Source of the DNA: Oscillospiraceae bacterium
Lineage (GTDB): Bacteria; Bacillota; Clostridia; Oscillospirales; Oscillospiraceae
Length of the DNA stretch: 64,000 nucleotides
Assembly: GCA_017506735.1 (NCBI GenBank)
Contig: JAFVMW010000046.1
Coordinates: 1 to 64,000 of the forward strand
Direction of reading: 5' to 3'
In this document: piece after piece, positions 16,776 through 24,487 of the stretch
How the letters are laid out: every line of letters starts with the position of its first letter
Position numbering within the stretch: position 1 is the stretch's first letter
The notes under the pieces: model-generated
Database searches by the model: none
Told to the model about the DNA's origin: nothing
Seen by the model: the letters and a program-made list of their open reading frames with translations, nothing else
Made by a program: the position numbers and the translations under genes

Positions 16776-17986
16776 TTGCTTTCCTTTCCGGCAGAGCGTC
16801 CGGCCACTCTGCCGGAGCTCCAGGCCCATTGGAGGTTATAGCCGCCGCAGTCTCCGTCCACATCCAGCACCTCGCCGCAGGCATACAGGCCGGGAACCAG
16901 TCTGCTTTCCATGGTGGCAGGGTCGAATTCATCTGTGACGATGCCGCCGGCGGTGACCTGGGCCGAGTCCATGCCCAGGGGCTCTGTCAGGGACACGACA
17001 AAGTGCTTGACCAGCGCCGCCACATCCTCCAGTTCCCTGTTCTGGAGTTCGGAAACAGTGCGGCGGAGGGTAATACCCCCGTTCTGGACGAGGACTCTGC
17101 CCAGGCGGTTGTGGAGGATGCCGGTAAGCAGATCCTCGGCAAGCAGTCCGGTATTCCGGCGGCGGAACAGCTCCTGCTTCAGAGTCGCTTCATCGATTTC
17201 CGGCAGGAAATCCAGGACGCATTCCCACTCACCGGAGCCCTGACAGGCATCCCGGGAGATCTCATAGATCACCGGACCGGACAGACCGAATTCTGTGAAC
17301 TGGATTTCCCCTGTGGATTGTCTGTGGAGGATTCCGTTGACCGTAATGGCAGCGTGGCAGTTGGCGCGCACACCCTTCAGGGCGGATACGCCGCTCCAGC
17401 CGGTTTTCACCTGAACAAGGGCCGGGCGAAGTCTGGTGCATTTGTGGCCCAGACTCCGAAGGAGCTTATAGCCTGCCATGGTTCCGCCCAGCTTGGTGCC
17501 TGCCAGGCCGCCGCAGGCCACAATAACTTTATCGCAGAGGAGCTTTCGATCCTTGCTCTCCAGCAGGAAGCCGGTGCCTTCCCGACGGAGGCGGAGGACT
17601 TCAAAATCCGGGATCAGCTCGATGTTGGGTTTGTTCAGGGCAAAGCGCAGCACATCCACCACGGAGTTAGCCTGGTCAGAATAGGGGTAGACCTTGCCGG
17701 AGGGCTCTGTCACAGTGAACAGCCCAAGGTCACGGAACCAGGCAAGGGTTTCTTCCGGGCCGAACTGCCCGATGGCGTATTTTGAAAAGGACGGATCGTC
17801 GCCGTGGTAGCCCCCGGAGGAGGCATGGATGTTGGACAGATTGCAGCGGCCGTTTCCGGTGGCGGCAAGCTTTCTGCCCACACGGGCCTGACGTTCCAGT
17901 AAGTATATTTTGTGATCGGTAGCTTCCGATGCGGCCAGGGCCGCGGCCATTCCTGCCGCGCCTGCGCCGATGATTCCAATGATCAT
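16772..17986 (-). CDS. NAD(P)/FAD-dependent oxidoreductase, HI0933/BaiN-like
   Basis: 404 residues from the ATG at 17986 (AGGTG, 6-base spacer; another ATG is three codons upstream). N-terminal IIGIIGAGAAGMAAALAA binds FAD; RVGRKLAATGNGRCNLSN is the hallmark of the HI0933/YhiN/BaiN family; GGIVTDEFDPATMESRLVPGLYACGEVLDVDGDCGGYNLQWAWSSG is its C-terminal FAD motif. BaiN has been implicated in reductive bile-acid 7-dehydroxylation, but family members are widespread and no bai gene is present here, so I do not infer that role. First gene of the operon. Confidence 0.9.
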   Translation of the reverse strand: MIIGIIGAGAAGMAAALAASEATDHKIYLLERQARVGRKLAATGNGRCNLSNIHASSGGYHGDDPSFSKYAIGQFGPEETLAWFRDLGLFTVTEPSGKVYPYSDQANSVVDVLRFALNKPNIELIPDFEVLRLRREGTGFLLESKDRKLLCDKVIVACGGLAGTKLGGTMAGYKLLRSLGHKCTRLRPALVQVKTGWSGVSALKGVRANCHAAITVNGILHRQSTGEIQFTEFGLSGPVIYEISRDACQGSGEWECVLDFLPEIDEATLKQELFRRRNTGLLAEDLLTGILHNRLGRVLVQNGGITLRRTVSELQNRELEDVAALVKHFVVSLTEPLGMDSAQVTAGGIVTDEFDPATMESRLVPGLYACGEVLDVDGDCGGYNLQWAWSSGRVAGRSAGKESK

Positions 17987-18096
17987 CCCATTCACCTGCT
18001 TTCAATCTGATATTATATCGTAAAGTGTTCTTTATCACAAGAAAAAGTTACTAGGCAAACGGATCTTTTCGTGATATAATCCCTTGCGGTGATACT

Positions 18097-18882
18097 ATGG
18101 ACCGAAATAACATCGACAAAATCGCCCAGACCGGAGAGGACCGGATGCTCCTTGCCAAGGTCTGGGACAAAGTAAGCGCCGGAATCCGGCGGAATATCCC
18201 GGCCCACACCGGCTTCCTCTCTCCCCGGGAGCTGGAAATGGCAAGGCTCCTTCTGGGCGAGCCGGAGGGCCTGTACCGATTCGGCGGCTATCCGGAGGCC
18301 GAGCGGCGGATGCTCGTGTATCTGCCCGAGTACCTGGAGGAAAACGCTCTGATAGAGGAGGACTCCCCTGTTGTCTGCCTCCGGGCGGTGTATTATGAAG
18401 GGGATGCCCTGTCCCACCGGGATTTTCTTGGGGCGCTGATGGGCGCAGGCATCACCCGGGAGTGCGTGGGCGATATCTGCGTGGGCAAGGGAAGCTGTGA
18501 TTTCTTTGTGACGGAGGAAATCGCATCTTATCTTTTGCAGAGCTTCGATTCTGCCGGACGCACCAGATTCCGGCTGTCCCGGATTCCGCTGAAAGACGCG
18601 CAGATTCCGGAGCCGGAAGTGAAGATCATTAAGGATACCCTGGCCTCCCTTCGGCTGGACGCTGTCATCAGCGCAGGCTTCCGGGTGGGCAGAAGCGCCG
18701 CGGCAGAATATGTGAACGCCGGACGGGCCTCCATCAACGGCCTGCCCTGTACCAAATGCGACAAAGCCGCTATCCAGGGGGACAAAATCTCCATCCGGGG
18801 GTTGGGTAAAATCCGGCTGGCCCAGGTGAACGGCCAGACCAAAAAAGGAAGAATCAGCGTAATCATTGAACGCTATGTATGA
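18097..18882 (+). CDS. ylmH: YlmH-type S4-domain RNA-binding protein
   Basis: 261 residues, normal for YlmH. N-terminal RRM-like region (about 1-170, with AHTGFLSPRELEMARLLL and RFGGYPEAERRMLVYLP) and a C-terminal S4 domain (about 185-255: RLDAVISAGFRVGRSAAAEYVNAGRASINGLPCTKCDKAAIQGDKISIRGLGKI). Family members bind ribosomes/RNA and have been linked to rescue of stalled 50S subunits in Firmicutes. It is not in the usual cell-division (sepF-ylmG-ylmH-divIVA) setting here. An extended -10 (TGATATAAT, 18072-18080) lies just upstream. DUF896 follows 10 bases later. Confidence 0.9.
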   Translation: MDRNNIDKIAQTGEDRMLLAKVWDKVSAGIRRNIPAHTGFLSPRELEMARLLLGEPEGLYRFGGYPEAERRMLVYLPEYLEENALIEEDSPVVCLRAVYYEGDALSHRDFLGALMGAGITRECVGDICVGKGSCDFFVTEEIASYLLQSFDSAGRTRFRLSRIPLKDAQIPEPEVKIIKDTLASLRLDAVISAGFRVGRSAAAEYVNAGRASINGLPCTKCDKAAIQGDKISIRGLGKIRLAQVNGQTKKGRISVIIERYV

Positions 18883-18892
18883 GGTGAACGAA

Positions 18893-19099
18893 ATGACCAT
18901 GCAGGAAACCATCGCCAGAATCAACGAGCTGGCGCGAAAGGCAAAGACCGAGGGTCTGACCCCCGAAGAACTGGCAGAGCGGGACAAGCTCCGCAGAGTG
19001 TATATCGATGCCTACAAGGCCAGCCTGACCGCCCAGCTGGACAACACCTACCTGGTGGACGAAAAGGGCAACAAGCGGAAGCTGGGCAAGAAGAACTAA
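18893..19099 (+). CDS. DUF896 (UPF0291, YnzC-like) protein
   Basis: 68 residues from the ATG at 18893 (GAGGTG, 6-base spacer). Signature ARINELARKAKTEGLTPEE, then ERDKLRRVYIDAYKASL, the two-helix hairpin of YnzC. Function unknown; in Bacillus a relative is tied to the SOS operon of yneA. Co-transcribed with ylmH. Confidence 0.92.
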   Translation: MTMQETIARINELARKAKTEGLTPEELAERDKLRRVYIDAYKASLTAQLDNTYLVDEKGNKRKLGKKN

Positions 19100-19108
19100 G
19101 GCTTTCGC

Positions 19109-19137
19109 TTGACTTTTCAGAGGGGAAATGGTATATT
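19109..19137 (+). promoter_or_regulatory. Promoter of tRNA-Ser
   Basis: TTGACT (19109-19114), 17-base spacer, TATATT (19132-19137); transcription would start about 5 bases before the mature tRNA. Confidence 0.75.
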
Positions 19138-19148
19138 AACCCTCACAT

Positions 19149-19237
19149 GGAGAGTTGTCCGAGCGGTTTAAGGAGCCAGTCTTGAAAACTGGTGATTCCG
19201 AAAGGAACCTAGGGTTCGAATCCCTAACTCTCCGCCA
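19149..19237 (+). tRNA. tRNA-Ser (anticodon UGA)
   Basis: Acceptor stem GGAGAGT (19149-19155) pairs with ACTCTCC (19227-19233), discriminator G, and an encoded CCA (19235-19237). The anticodon loop CTTGAAA (19181-19187) gives TGA. A long variable arm (GGTGATTCCGAAAGGAACC region) marks a class II tRNA. T-loop GGTTCGAATCC is intact. Confidence 0.97.
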
Positions 19238-19243
19238 AATAAG

Positions 19244-19287
19244 AACCATCATTAGTATACGAGAGTATGCCGATGATGGTTTTTTTG
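19244..19287 (+). terminator. Terminator of tRNA-Ser
   Basis: AACCATCAT (19244-19252) pairs with ATGATGGTT (19273-19281), followed by a T-run. Confidence 0.8.
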
Positions 19288-19370
19288 TTGATTATTTTGA
19301 TATTCTGAAATACAATATTCATACGGACAAGCTGTAAGATAAACTTGAATTTGGCGAAAGGTTGATAATA

Positions 19371-20000
19371 ATGCAACGAATTATTGATTTTGTTTCTGGT
19401 AAATTAACATATTCGGAGTTTGAAACAATGTTTACTGATGACCCATCCATTTGGGACCTTGCTCAATCTTTGTTAACCCCAGAAATTATGAACGACAAAG
19501 CCCATGCGTTTTGGTCAAAATCAAACCGCAGTCGTTTGGAGAGTAATAACTACTCTGTTCAGTATGCTTGCTTGTCTTTTGGATATGATGTTGTCGGTAG
19601 CGTTGTTACTCACAGAATGCTTGGCGAACTGGTTGCTTATCAATATCCTGACATTGTTCTCTGTGACCCCCCTGAGTTTTCAGTGGATGATTTGCGAGAT
19701 AAACTTGGCATGGAGTATTTGGGTGGTACAGAGGTTGATTCCCTTATTGATGAGGTTTTGAGCAAAAAGTATGACGGTATTTCTACTAGCAAATTTGTTA
19801 ATATGGCAAAACAAGAACTGCGAGCATTGTTCCATCTTGTGCCAAGAAAATACCCCCATTGGATACAAGAACCCGAATGGCCTATGGGAGAAAAATCTCC
19901 AATGGAATTCTGCTCTCAAAAACGAGAGGAAGAACGTACTTGCTTCATATTCCGAGATGTGGACACACAGGAAAGCAAGGTAGTGGAACAGTTCTACTAA
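19371..20000 (+). CDS. Hypothetical protein, possible orphan immunity protein
   Basis: 209 residues from the ATG at 19371 (GAAAGG about 10 bases upstream; a TTG three codons before is also open). All-soluble, alpha-helical N-terminal half, then LVPRKYPHWIQEPEWPMGEKSPMEF and an FRDVDT segment near the end. From memory, a WIQEPEWP-MG-SPM-F plus -F-DVDTGE tail recurs in small proteins beside polymorphic toxins, suggesting immunity, but I cannot confirm this and no toxin is seen. Base composition is far more AT-rich than the flanks, and it sits right after a tRNA gene, both signs of acquired DNA. Confidence 0.6.
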   Translation: MQRIIDFVSGKLTYSEFETMFTDDPSIWDLAQSLLTPEIMNDKAHAFWSKSNRSRLESNNYSVQYACLSFGYDVVGSVVTHRMLGELVAYQYPDIVLCDPPEFSVDDLRDKLGMEYLGGTEVDSLIDEVLSKKYDGISTSKFVNMAKQELRALFHLVPRKYPHWIQEPEWPMGEKSPMEFCSQKREEERTCFIFRDVDTQESKVVEQFY

Positions 20001-20132
20001 TTTCACAATACTTTTATCATTTAAGTAAAGTGTATGGTAATAAAAAAATACATAGGTTCAAAGGCTTATAACAGTTAAACAAATTCCAATTTGTCTAACT
20101 GTTTGGCGTTACGAATATCAGCATGATCGTTT

Positions 20133-20178
20133 TGAACCCCCTGTATCAAAATGAACCCCCTTGCGCGTAGGGGGTTCA
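20133..20178 (+). repeat. Three copies of TGAACCCCCT, two direct and one inverted
   Basis: TGAACCCCCT at 20133-20142 and 20152-20161, and its complement AGGGGGTTCA at 20169-20178; the last two form a hairpin. Could be an insertion-sequence end remnant or a regulatory structure. No transposase is nearby. Confidence 0.5.
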
Positions 20179-20228
20179 CACAGAATTGGCTCAACCGTTT
20201 TTTTGTATCCTAATAGCCGTCATTTGCC

Positions 20229-20266
20229 AAAAATCCCCACATCACATTCGGGGTGTGGGGATTTTT
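20229..20266. terminator. Bidirectional terminator-like hairpin
   Basis: AAAAATCCCCACA (20229-20241), 12-base loop, TGTGGGGATTTTT (20254-20266): perfect 13-base arms with T-tracts on both strands. Confidence 0.65.
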
Positions 20267-20289
20267 AACGAAGAGCTGGGATTCGAAAG

Positions 20290-20447
20290 GCCGACCCCGG
20301 CGCAGCCGGGGTAAAAAAGTGTCCGGGAGACACTTTTTTAGGCCGTGGGAGAATCCATCGCTTTCTGAACACACCCGGTATGGGTGTGGGCAGAAAGCGA
20401 TCATTGTCGCAGACTCGGCGCATACACGCTATGGCGTGCATTTTTGA
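20290..20447. repeat. Array of hairpins in a 470-base intergenic region
   Basis: Four further perfect hairpins in a row: ACCCCGGC-GCA-GCCGGGGT (20294-20312), AAAAAAGTGTC-CGGGA-GACACTTTTTT (20313-20339), an outer ATCGCTTTCTG/CAGAAAGCGAT (20357-20401) enclosing CACACCC/GGGTGTG, and CACGC-TATG-GCGTG (20425-20438). A frame across it is open but is explained by the repeats. No gene seen. Confidence 0.7.
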
Positions 20448-20473
20448 ATCAAATCATTTGGAGATATTGCAAG

Positions 20474-20953
20474 ATGTTTCGGAAGGGCCTTACTGTTTTT
20501 CAGTTCATCATTTTTGCCGTCATAGCCGCGCTGTTGGTGGCGGTGCTGCTTGCCTCCATGGTCTGGAAAATATGGAGAGATCACAAGTACGAACCCTTTA
20601 CAGAGGGAATGAAGTACGCCCGTTCCTCCACCGGCTTTGTTCCCCGGTACACAGCGGAGCTGGATGGGGATATCTACTATGTAAAGTACCCCGATTTCTT
20701 ACAAACCACGGGGAATCTGGCTGTCAAGCCGGAACAGGATTCGGCGCTGGATTCTCTGCTGATCTGGCCCCAGCCCGGAGGCGGATTCAAATACAGCATG
20801 ATTCTGAAGGATGGCAGCACAAGCTATCAGGTCTACATCAATCAAACCGGAGATACGGCGCTGTTTGAGGATTATCAGTGGCTGGTAGAGGAGCATAAGG
20901 CGGTCATCGGGCAGTATCTGGCAAAAGCGAACGCAATGTGGGATTTGTCTTAG
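20474..20953 (+). CDS. Hypothetical single-pass membrane protein
   Basis: 159 residues from the ATG at 20474; GGAG lies about 12 bases upstream. One N-terminal membrane anchor (about 9-30: FQFIIFAVIAALLVAVLLASMVW), then a soluble domain probably outside the cell with alternating strands (YTAELDGDIYYVKYP, GGFKYSMILKDGSTSYQVYIN) and a C-terminal helix. I do not recognise the family. Lies in the accessory stretch after tRNA-Ser, 59 bases ahead of the next gene. Confidence 0.65.
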   Translation: MFRKGLTVFQFIIFAVIAALLVAVLLASMVWKIWRDHKYEPFTEGMKYARSSTGFVPRYTAELDGDIYYVKYPDFLQTTGNLAVKPEQDSALDSLLIWPQPGGGFKYSMILKDGSTSYQVYINQTGDTALFEDYQWLVEEHKAVIGQYLAKANAMWDLS

Positions 20954-21012
20954 AATTACAAAAAAGCAATACCGCTTCTTTGCGATATTCTGCAATAGAT
21001 CGGAGGGATTAC

Positions 21013-21600
21013 ATGGGTTTTATGCAATCATACAAACGCCTGGATAAACTATGCAGAGAATGCTATGACAGTGATTCCGGCGTGAAATACTATATTGAGT
21101 ATATGGATTCAATCCACGCTGGAAGCCGTTATGTACATACATGGCAGGATGACTACAAAAAACTCAAGCGCTACCGATTCATCCGGAACCAGATCTCCCA
21201 TGATCCTGATTGCAATGAAGATAATCTGTGTGTTCCCGAAGATGCTGAATGGCTTGATGATTTTTATCAAAGAATCATTGATGGAACGGATCCCCTGACC
21301 CTGTACCGCAAAACCACCGGCAAAACCGCAGAAGCAAAAAAGTCTCGCTACGTTCCCTCTGCCCAAGCCTACCAGCAGGATATGCCGAAAACGCATGATG
21401 CTTCCCTTGCTTTCGATTGGAGTATTTCTGAACAATCAGAGCAAACACAGAAGCCCCACATCCAGAAGAAACGGTCCGCAACACCGCAGCGCAAAGAACT
21501 TGTTCCGTATCACTTCAAGTTTTCTGCACTGGACTGGATCGTTGCATTTTTTATATTGGTGTGTATTGCGCTCTTTCTCTTCGCTTTACTGACCAGATAA
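21013..21600 (+). CDS. Hypothetical C-terminally anchored membrane protein
   Basis: 195 residues from the ATG at 21013 (CGGAGGG, 5-base spacer). The N-terminal part (1-95) is helical, with FMQSYKRLDKLCRECY and RYRFIRNQISHDPDC; the latter recalls HEPN/DUF4145-like helices (R-x-x-N-x-x-x-H), which can be RNase or scaffold domains. A low-complexity polar linker (about 95-165) leads to a single C-terminal membrane segment (about 173-193). The RNQISH motif makes an RNase-type HEPN domain worth testing. Not assigned. Confidence 0.65.
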   Translation: MGFMQSYKRLDKLCRECYDSDSGVKYYIEYMDSIHAGSRYVHTWQDDYKKLKRYRFIRNQISHDPDCNEDNLCVPEDAEWLDDFYQRIIDGTDPLTLYRKTTGKTAEAKKSRYVPSAQAYQQDMPKTHDASLAFDWSISEQSEQTQKPHIQKKRSATPQRKELVPYHFKFSALDWIVAFFILVCIALFLFALLTR

Positions 21601-21605
21601 ACAAT

Positions 21606-21638
21606 CCTGCCCGGCAGTCACGCCGGGCAGGACATTTT
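21606..21638. terminator. Hairpin between convergent genes
   Basis: CCTGCCCGGC (21606-21615), 6-base loop, GCCGGGCAGG (21622-21631), then ACATTTTC; weak T-run but correctly placed between two convergent stops. Confidence 0.55.
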
Positions 21639-21648
21639 CATATCTTGT

Positions 21649-22797
21649 TTATGCCAGTTCCTTTGCCAAAGCCTCGATCTGGGCGCGGCTGTCATCGGAG
21701 AGGGCGGAGAGGATCTTTACGTTGTTCTGGGCAAAGGTCAGATTTTTGCTGCCTTCCAGCATCTTCGCCATGATCTTGGCAGCCACAGGGGTCCAGGAGC
21801 CGTTCTCCATAAAGGCCACGGTACGGTTCTGGTAGCTGCGCTCGATGAGGTGATGGATGAATTCCTTCATGTAGGGGAACACATCGCCGTTGTAGGTGGT
21901 GGTGGCAAGAACCAGACGGTCGTAGCGGAAGGCATCCTCCACGGCTTCTGCCATATCGGTGCGGGCCAGGTCGTGGACAGTGACCTTCACGCCCTGTGCG
22001 GTCAGCTTCTCTTCCAGCAGCTCCACTGCCATTTTGGTGTTGCCGTAGACGGAGGTGAAAGCAATGACCACACCCTGGCTCTCGGGGCGGTAGGAGGACC
22101 AGATGTCGTACAGGTTGATATAGTAGCCCAGGTTCTCGGTGAGGACGGGGCCATGGAGGGGGCAGATGATGGCGATGTCCAGTCCGGCGGCCTTCTTCAG
22201 CAGGGCCTGAACCTGGGCGCCGTACTTGCCAACGATGCCGATATAATAGCGCCGGGCTTCGCAGGCCCACTCCTCCTCCGCATCCAGGGCGCCAAACTTG
22301 CCGAAGCCGTCAGCGGAGAAGAGAACCTTGTCGTATGCGTCATAGGTCACGATGACCTCGGGCCAGTGAACCATGGGGGCGGTGACAAAGGTCAGAACGT
22401 GCTTGCCAAGGCTCAGGGTACTGCCCTCGCCAACCACGATCCGGCGGTCAGCGTAGTCATTGCCGAAAAAGTTCTTCATCATCACAAAGGCCTTGGCGGA
22501 AGCCACAACGGTGGCCTCGGGGTAGGCATTCAGGAAGATGTCAATGCCGGCGGAATGGTCGGGCTCCATGTGCTGGACGATCAGATAGTCAGGCTTCCGG
22601 CCCTCCAGAACGGCTTCCAGATTGCCCAGCCACTCCTGAATGAAATTGCCGTCCACGGTATCCATGACAGCGATCTTCTCGTCCAGAATGGCGTAGGAAT
22701 TATAGGCCATGCCGTTGGGAACCACATACTGGCCCTCGAACAGATCCACCTGGTGGTCATTGACTCCGATGTATTTGATGTCATTGGTAATTTTCAT
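21649..22797 (-). CDS. fprA: Flavodiiron protein (A-type flavoprotein)
   Basis: 382 residues. N-terminal metallo-beta-lactamase-like diiron domain (1-245) with the H-x-E-x-D-H ligand set in VQHMEPDHSAG, and a C-terminal flavodoxin domain (about 253-382) with TSVYGNTKMAVELL for FMN phosphate and TTTYNGDVFPYM. Reduces O2 to water or NO to N2O using electrons from rubredoxin, protecting anaerobes. The rubredoxin partner is encoded 1.8 kb away. Its promoter carries a Crp/Fnr-type palindrome at the class II position, shared with the divergent ZIP gene. AAGGAG stands before the ATG. Confidence 0.95.
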   Translation of the reverse strand: MKITNDIKYIGVNDHQVDLFEGQYVVPNGMAYNSYAILDEKIAVMDTVDGNFIQEWLGNLEAVLEGRKPDYLIVQHMEPDHSAGIDIFLNAYPEATVVASAKAFVMMKNFFGNDYADRRIVVGEGSTLSLGKHVLTFVTAPMVHWPEVIVTYDAYDKVLFSADGFGKFGALDAEEEWACEARRYYIGIVGKYGAQVQALLKKAAGLDIAIICPLHGPVLTENLGYYINLYDIWSSYRPESQGVVIAFTSVYGNTKMAVELLEEKLTAQGVKVTVHDLARTDMAEAVEDAFRYDRLVLATTTYNGDVFPYMKEFIHHLIERSYQNRTVAFMENGSWTPVAAKIMAKMLEGSKNLTFAQNNVKILSALSDDSRAQIEALAKELA

Positions 22798-22830
22798 AAT
22801 CTATTGCTCCTTGTCGGTTTTTTTGATATT

Positions 22831-22899
22831 ATATTAGCAGGCATATTTTGTAAATACAGTGACTTTATCACAGTTGGCGGTTTCGTTCCGGGATATAAT
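22831..22899. promoter_or_regulatory. Divergent promoters fprA / ZIP sharing one Crp/Fnr palindrome
   Basis: Palindrome CAGTGACTTTATCACAG at 22857-22873 (minus strand CTGTGATAAAGTCACTG), centre 22865. The fprA -10 (extended TGC-TAATAT, minus, 22831-22836) and the ZIP -10 (TATAAT, plus, 22894-22899) each begin 29 bases from the centre, placing the site near -41.5 for both, the class II activator position. Neither promoter has a good -35 box. Confidence 0.7.
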
Positions 22900-22953
22900 A
22901 AAGTCACAAAGCAACCATTCTGATTTCCATATTTTTCGGGAGGTATTGTTATT

Positions 22954-23736
22954 ATGAAAATGGAAGTTCTTTATGCCGTTCTCCTGCCCTTTCTGGGTAC
23001 CACACTGGGCTCTGCCATGGTTTTCTTTATGGGTGGAAGCATGAACCGGAAGCTCCAGCGGAGTCTGACGGGCTTCGCCGCCGGTGTGATGGTGGCGGCT
23101 TCTGTATGGAGTCTGATCATCCCTGCCATGGACCAGTCCGCCCACCTGGGAAAGCTGGCGTTTCTGCCTGCCTTCATTGGCGTGTGGGCCGGCTTCGGCT
23201 TCCTGCTGCTGCTGGATCATCTGATCCCCCATCTCCACCTGAACAGTGACTGCCCCGAGGGTCAAAACTGCAATCTGGGCAAGTCCACCATGATGGTGCT
23301 GGCTGTGGCCCTGCACAATCTGCCGGAGGGCATGGCTGTGGGCGTGGTGGCGGCAGGCTGGCTGTCCGGTAACGAATCCATCTCCGCGGCCACGGCCCTG
23401 GCACTGTCTCTTGGCATTGCGTTGCAGAATCTGCCGGAGGGTGCCATCATCTCCATGCCGCTGAAGTCAGGCGGAATGTCCTCCGGCCGGGCCTTTGGCT
23501 ACGGTGTGGCCTCCGGCATTATTGAGCCCATCGGCGCGGTGCTGACGATTCTGCTGGCTTCCTTTGTGGTTCCGGTGCTGCCCTATCTGCTGGCCTTTGC
23601 CGCAGGCGCCATGCTGTACGTGGTGGTGGAGGAGCTGATCCCGGAAATGTCCGAGGGTGAGCACTCCAACATCGGTACGATTTTCTTTGCCCTGGGCTTC
23701 ACCCTGATGATGATGCTGGATGTGGCCCTTGGCTAA
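22954..23736 (+). CDS. ZIP family divalent metal transporter
   Basis: 260 residues, about eight membrane segments, GufA/ZupT-like ZIP branch. Paired metal-site motifs are seen: HNLPEGMAVG (about 126-135) and ALQNLPEGAIISMPL (about 155-169). Cytoplasmic loops contain DHLIPHLHLNSDCPEGQNC with several possible metal ligands. Imports zinc, iron or manganese; which is not clear. Divergent from fprA with a common Crp/Fnr-type site, suggesting metal supply for the flavodiiron/rubredoxin enzymes (iron is the natural guess). GGGAGG precedes the ATG. Confidence 0.93.
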   Translation: MKMEVLYAVLLPFLGTTLGSAMVFFMGGSMNRKLQRSLTGFAAGVMVAASVWSLIIPAMDQSAHLGKLAFLPAFIGVWAGFGFLLLLDHLIPHLHLNSDCPEGQNCNLGKSTMMVLAVALHNLPEGMAVGVVAAGWLSGNESISAATALALSLGIALQNLPEGAIISMPLKSGGMSSGRAFGYGVASGIIEPIGAVLTILLASFVVPVLPYLLAFAAGAMLYVVVEELIPEMSEGEHSNIGTIFFALGFTLMMMLDVALG

Positions 23737-23752
23737 GCAAAACAGAATACCC

Positions 23753-24409
23753 TCAGCCCTGAAGATTCTTCAGGGCTTTTCTGTTTTCAATGATGACCGT
23801 ACCCCGGGTCAGGCGAACCATACCCTCGCTCTGGAAGTAGCGGAGCATCCGGGTGACCACCTCCCGGGCGGTGCCCATATGGTTGGCGATTTTCTCATGG
23901 GTGATCTTCAGCGCGTTGGTACCCTCCAGGTTGGATTCCTCCAGAAGGAAGGCCGCCAGGCGCTTGTCAAAGCTCTTCCACATGATCTGCTCCATGAGCC
24001 ACATCACATCGGAAAAGTGGTTGGTGATCAGATTATGGGAATAGTTTGACACGGGCAGGGATTCATCCATGAGATTCTGGTACAGGCATGCAGGAATCAC
24101 CCACAGGGTGGTGTCCTTCTCCGCTTCGATAAAAATGTCAAACTGCATATTGGGCATGACACAGGAAGCGGAAAACAGACAGATATCCATTTCAAAGAAC
24201 CGGCAGATGGTGACCTCCCGGCCTTCCTCCGACAGAATATAGGCCCGGAGCTGACCGCTCTTCACAAGAAGCATACCCAGGCATTCCGGGCTGCCGTCAT
24301 GCAGCACGGTTCCTGCTTTAACGGTTCTCAGATCTGTGACGGACAAAATCCGTTCCTGCTGTTCCGGGTTCAGTTTGTCCCATATTGGAAAGTAGTTTGC
24401 GAAATCCAT
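23753..24409 (-). CDS. Crp/Fnr family transcriptional regulator
   Basis: 218 residues. N-terminal cyclic-nucleotide-binding-like beta-roll (about 15-125), dimerisation helix, and C-terminal winged helix (about 145-215) with HEKIANHMGTAREVVTRMLRYFQSEG. The recognition helix REVVTR resembles the RETVGR of Crp, which reads TGTGA, and TGTGA half-sites are exactly what lies before fprA, ZIP and rubredoxin. Cysteines (ECLG, ICRFF, DICLFSASC) could make it redox- or Fe-S-sensing; I see no classical Fnr N-terminal Cys cluster. Likely the local regulator of the oxidative-stress module, by proximity and site match. Own promoter at 24435-24463. Confidence 0.92.
   Translation of the reverse strand: MDFANYFPIWDKLNPEQQERILSVTDLRTVKAGTVLHDGSPECLGMLLVKSGQLRAYILSEEGREVTICRFFEMDICLFSASCVMPNMQFDIFIEAEKDTTLWVIPACLYQNLMDESLPVSNYSHNLITNHFSDVMWLMEQIMWKSFDKRLAAFLLEESNLEGTNALKITHEKIANHMGTAREVVTRMLRYFQSEGMVRLTRGTVIIENRKALKNLQG
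23755..23786 (+). terminator. Terminator of the ZIP gene, inside the 3' end of the Crp/Fnr gene
   Basis: AGCCCTGAAG (23755-23764), ATT, CTTCAGGGCT (23768-23777), then TTTTCTGTTTT. It overlaps the last codons of the convergent regulator gene. Confidence 0.75.
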
Positions 24410-24434
24410 TATTTCTCTCCCTCCTTATCTCCTT

Positions 24435-24463
24435 TAACTATAATCAATCCGCCGGAAGATGTC
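24435..24463 (-). promoter_or_regulatory. Promoter of the Crp/Fnr gene
   Basis: Minus strand TTGACA (24458-24463), 17-base spacer, TATAGT (24435-24440). The strong -35 suggests it does not need the activator. Confidence 0.7.
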
Positions 24464-24487
24464 AAACAAATTTCCTCCATTTTCCAA

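Noticed and set aside
16772..17986. Bile-acid 7-dehydroxylation role for the BaiN-like enzyme
   Set aside because: The family is broad and no other bai-type gene is present; the neighbours do not support it.
18020..18045. A TGTGATAAAG-like half site upstream of the BaiN-like gene
   Set aside because: Only one half matches the Crp/Fnr palindrome and it would overlap the -35 region, not the -41.5 position found at the other three promoters.
19155..19337. A 60-codon frame across the tRNA
   Set aside because: It is mostly tRNA-Ser sequence and its terminator.
20253..20447. A 64-codon frame with a basic, repetitive product
   Set aside because: It is read through the hairpin array; the apparent protein is explained by palindromic DNA.
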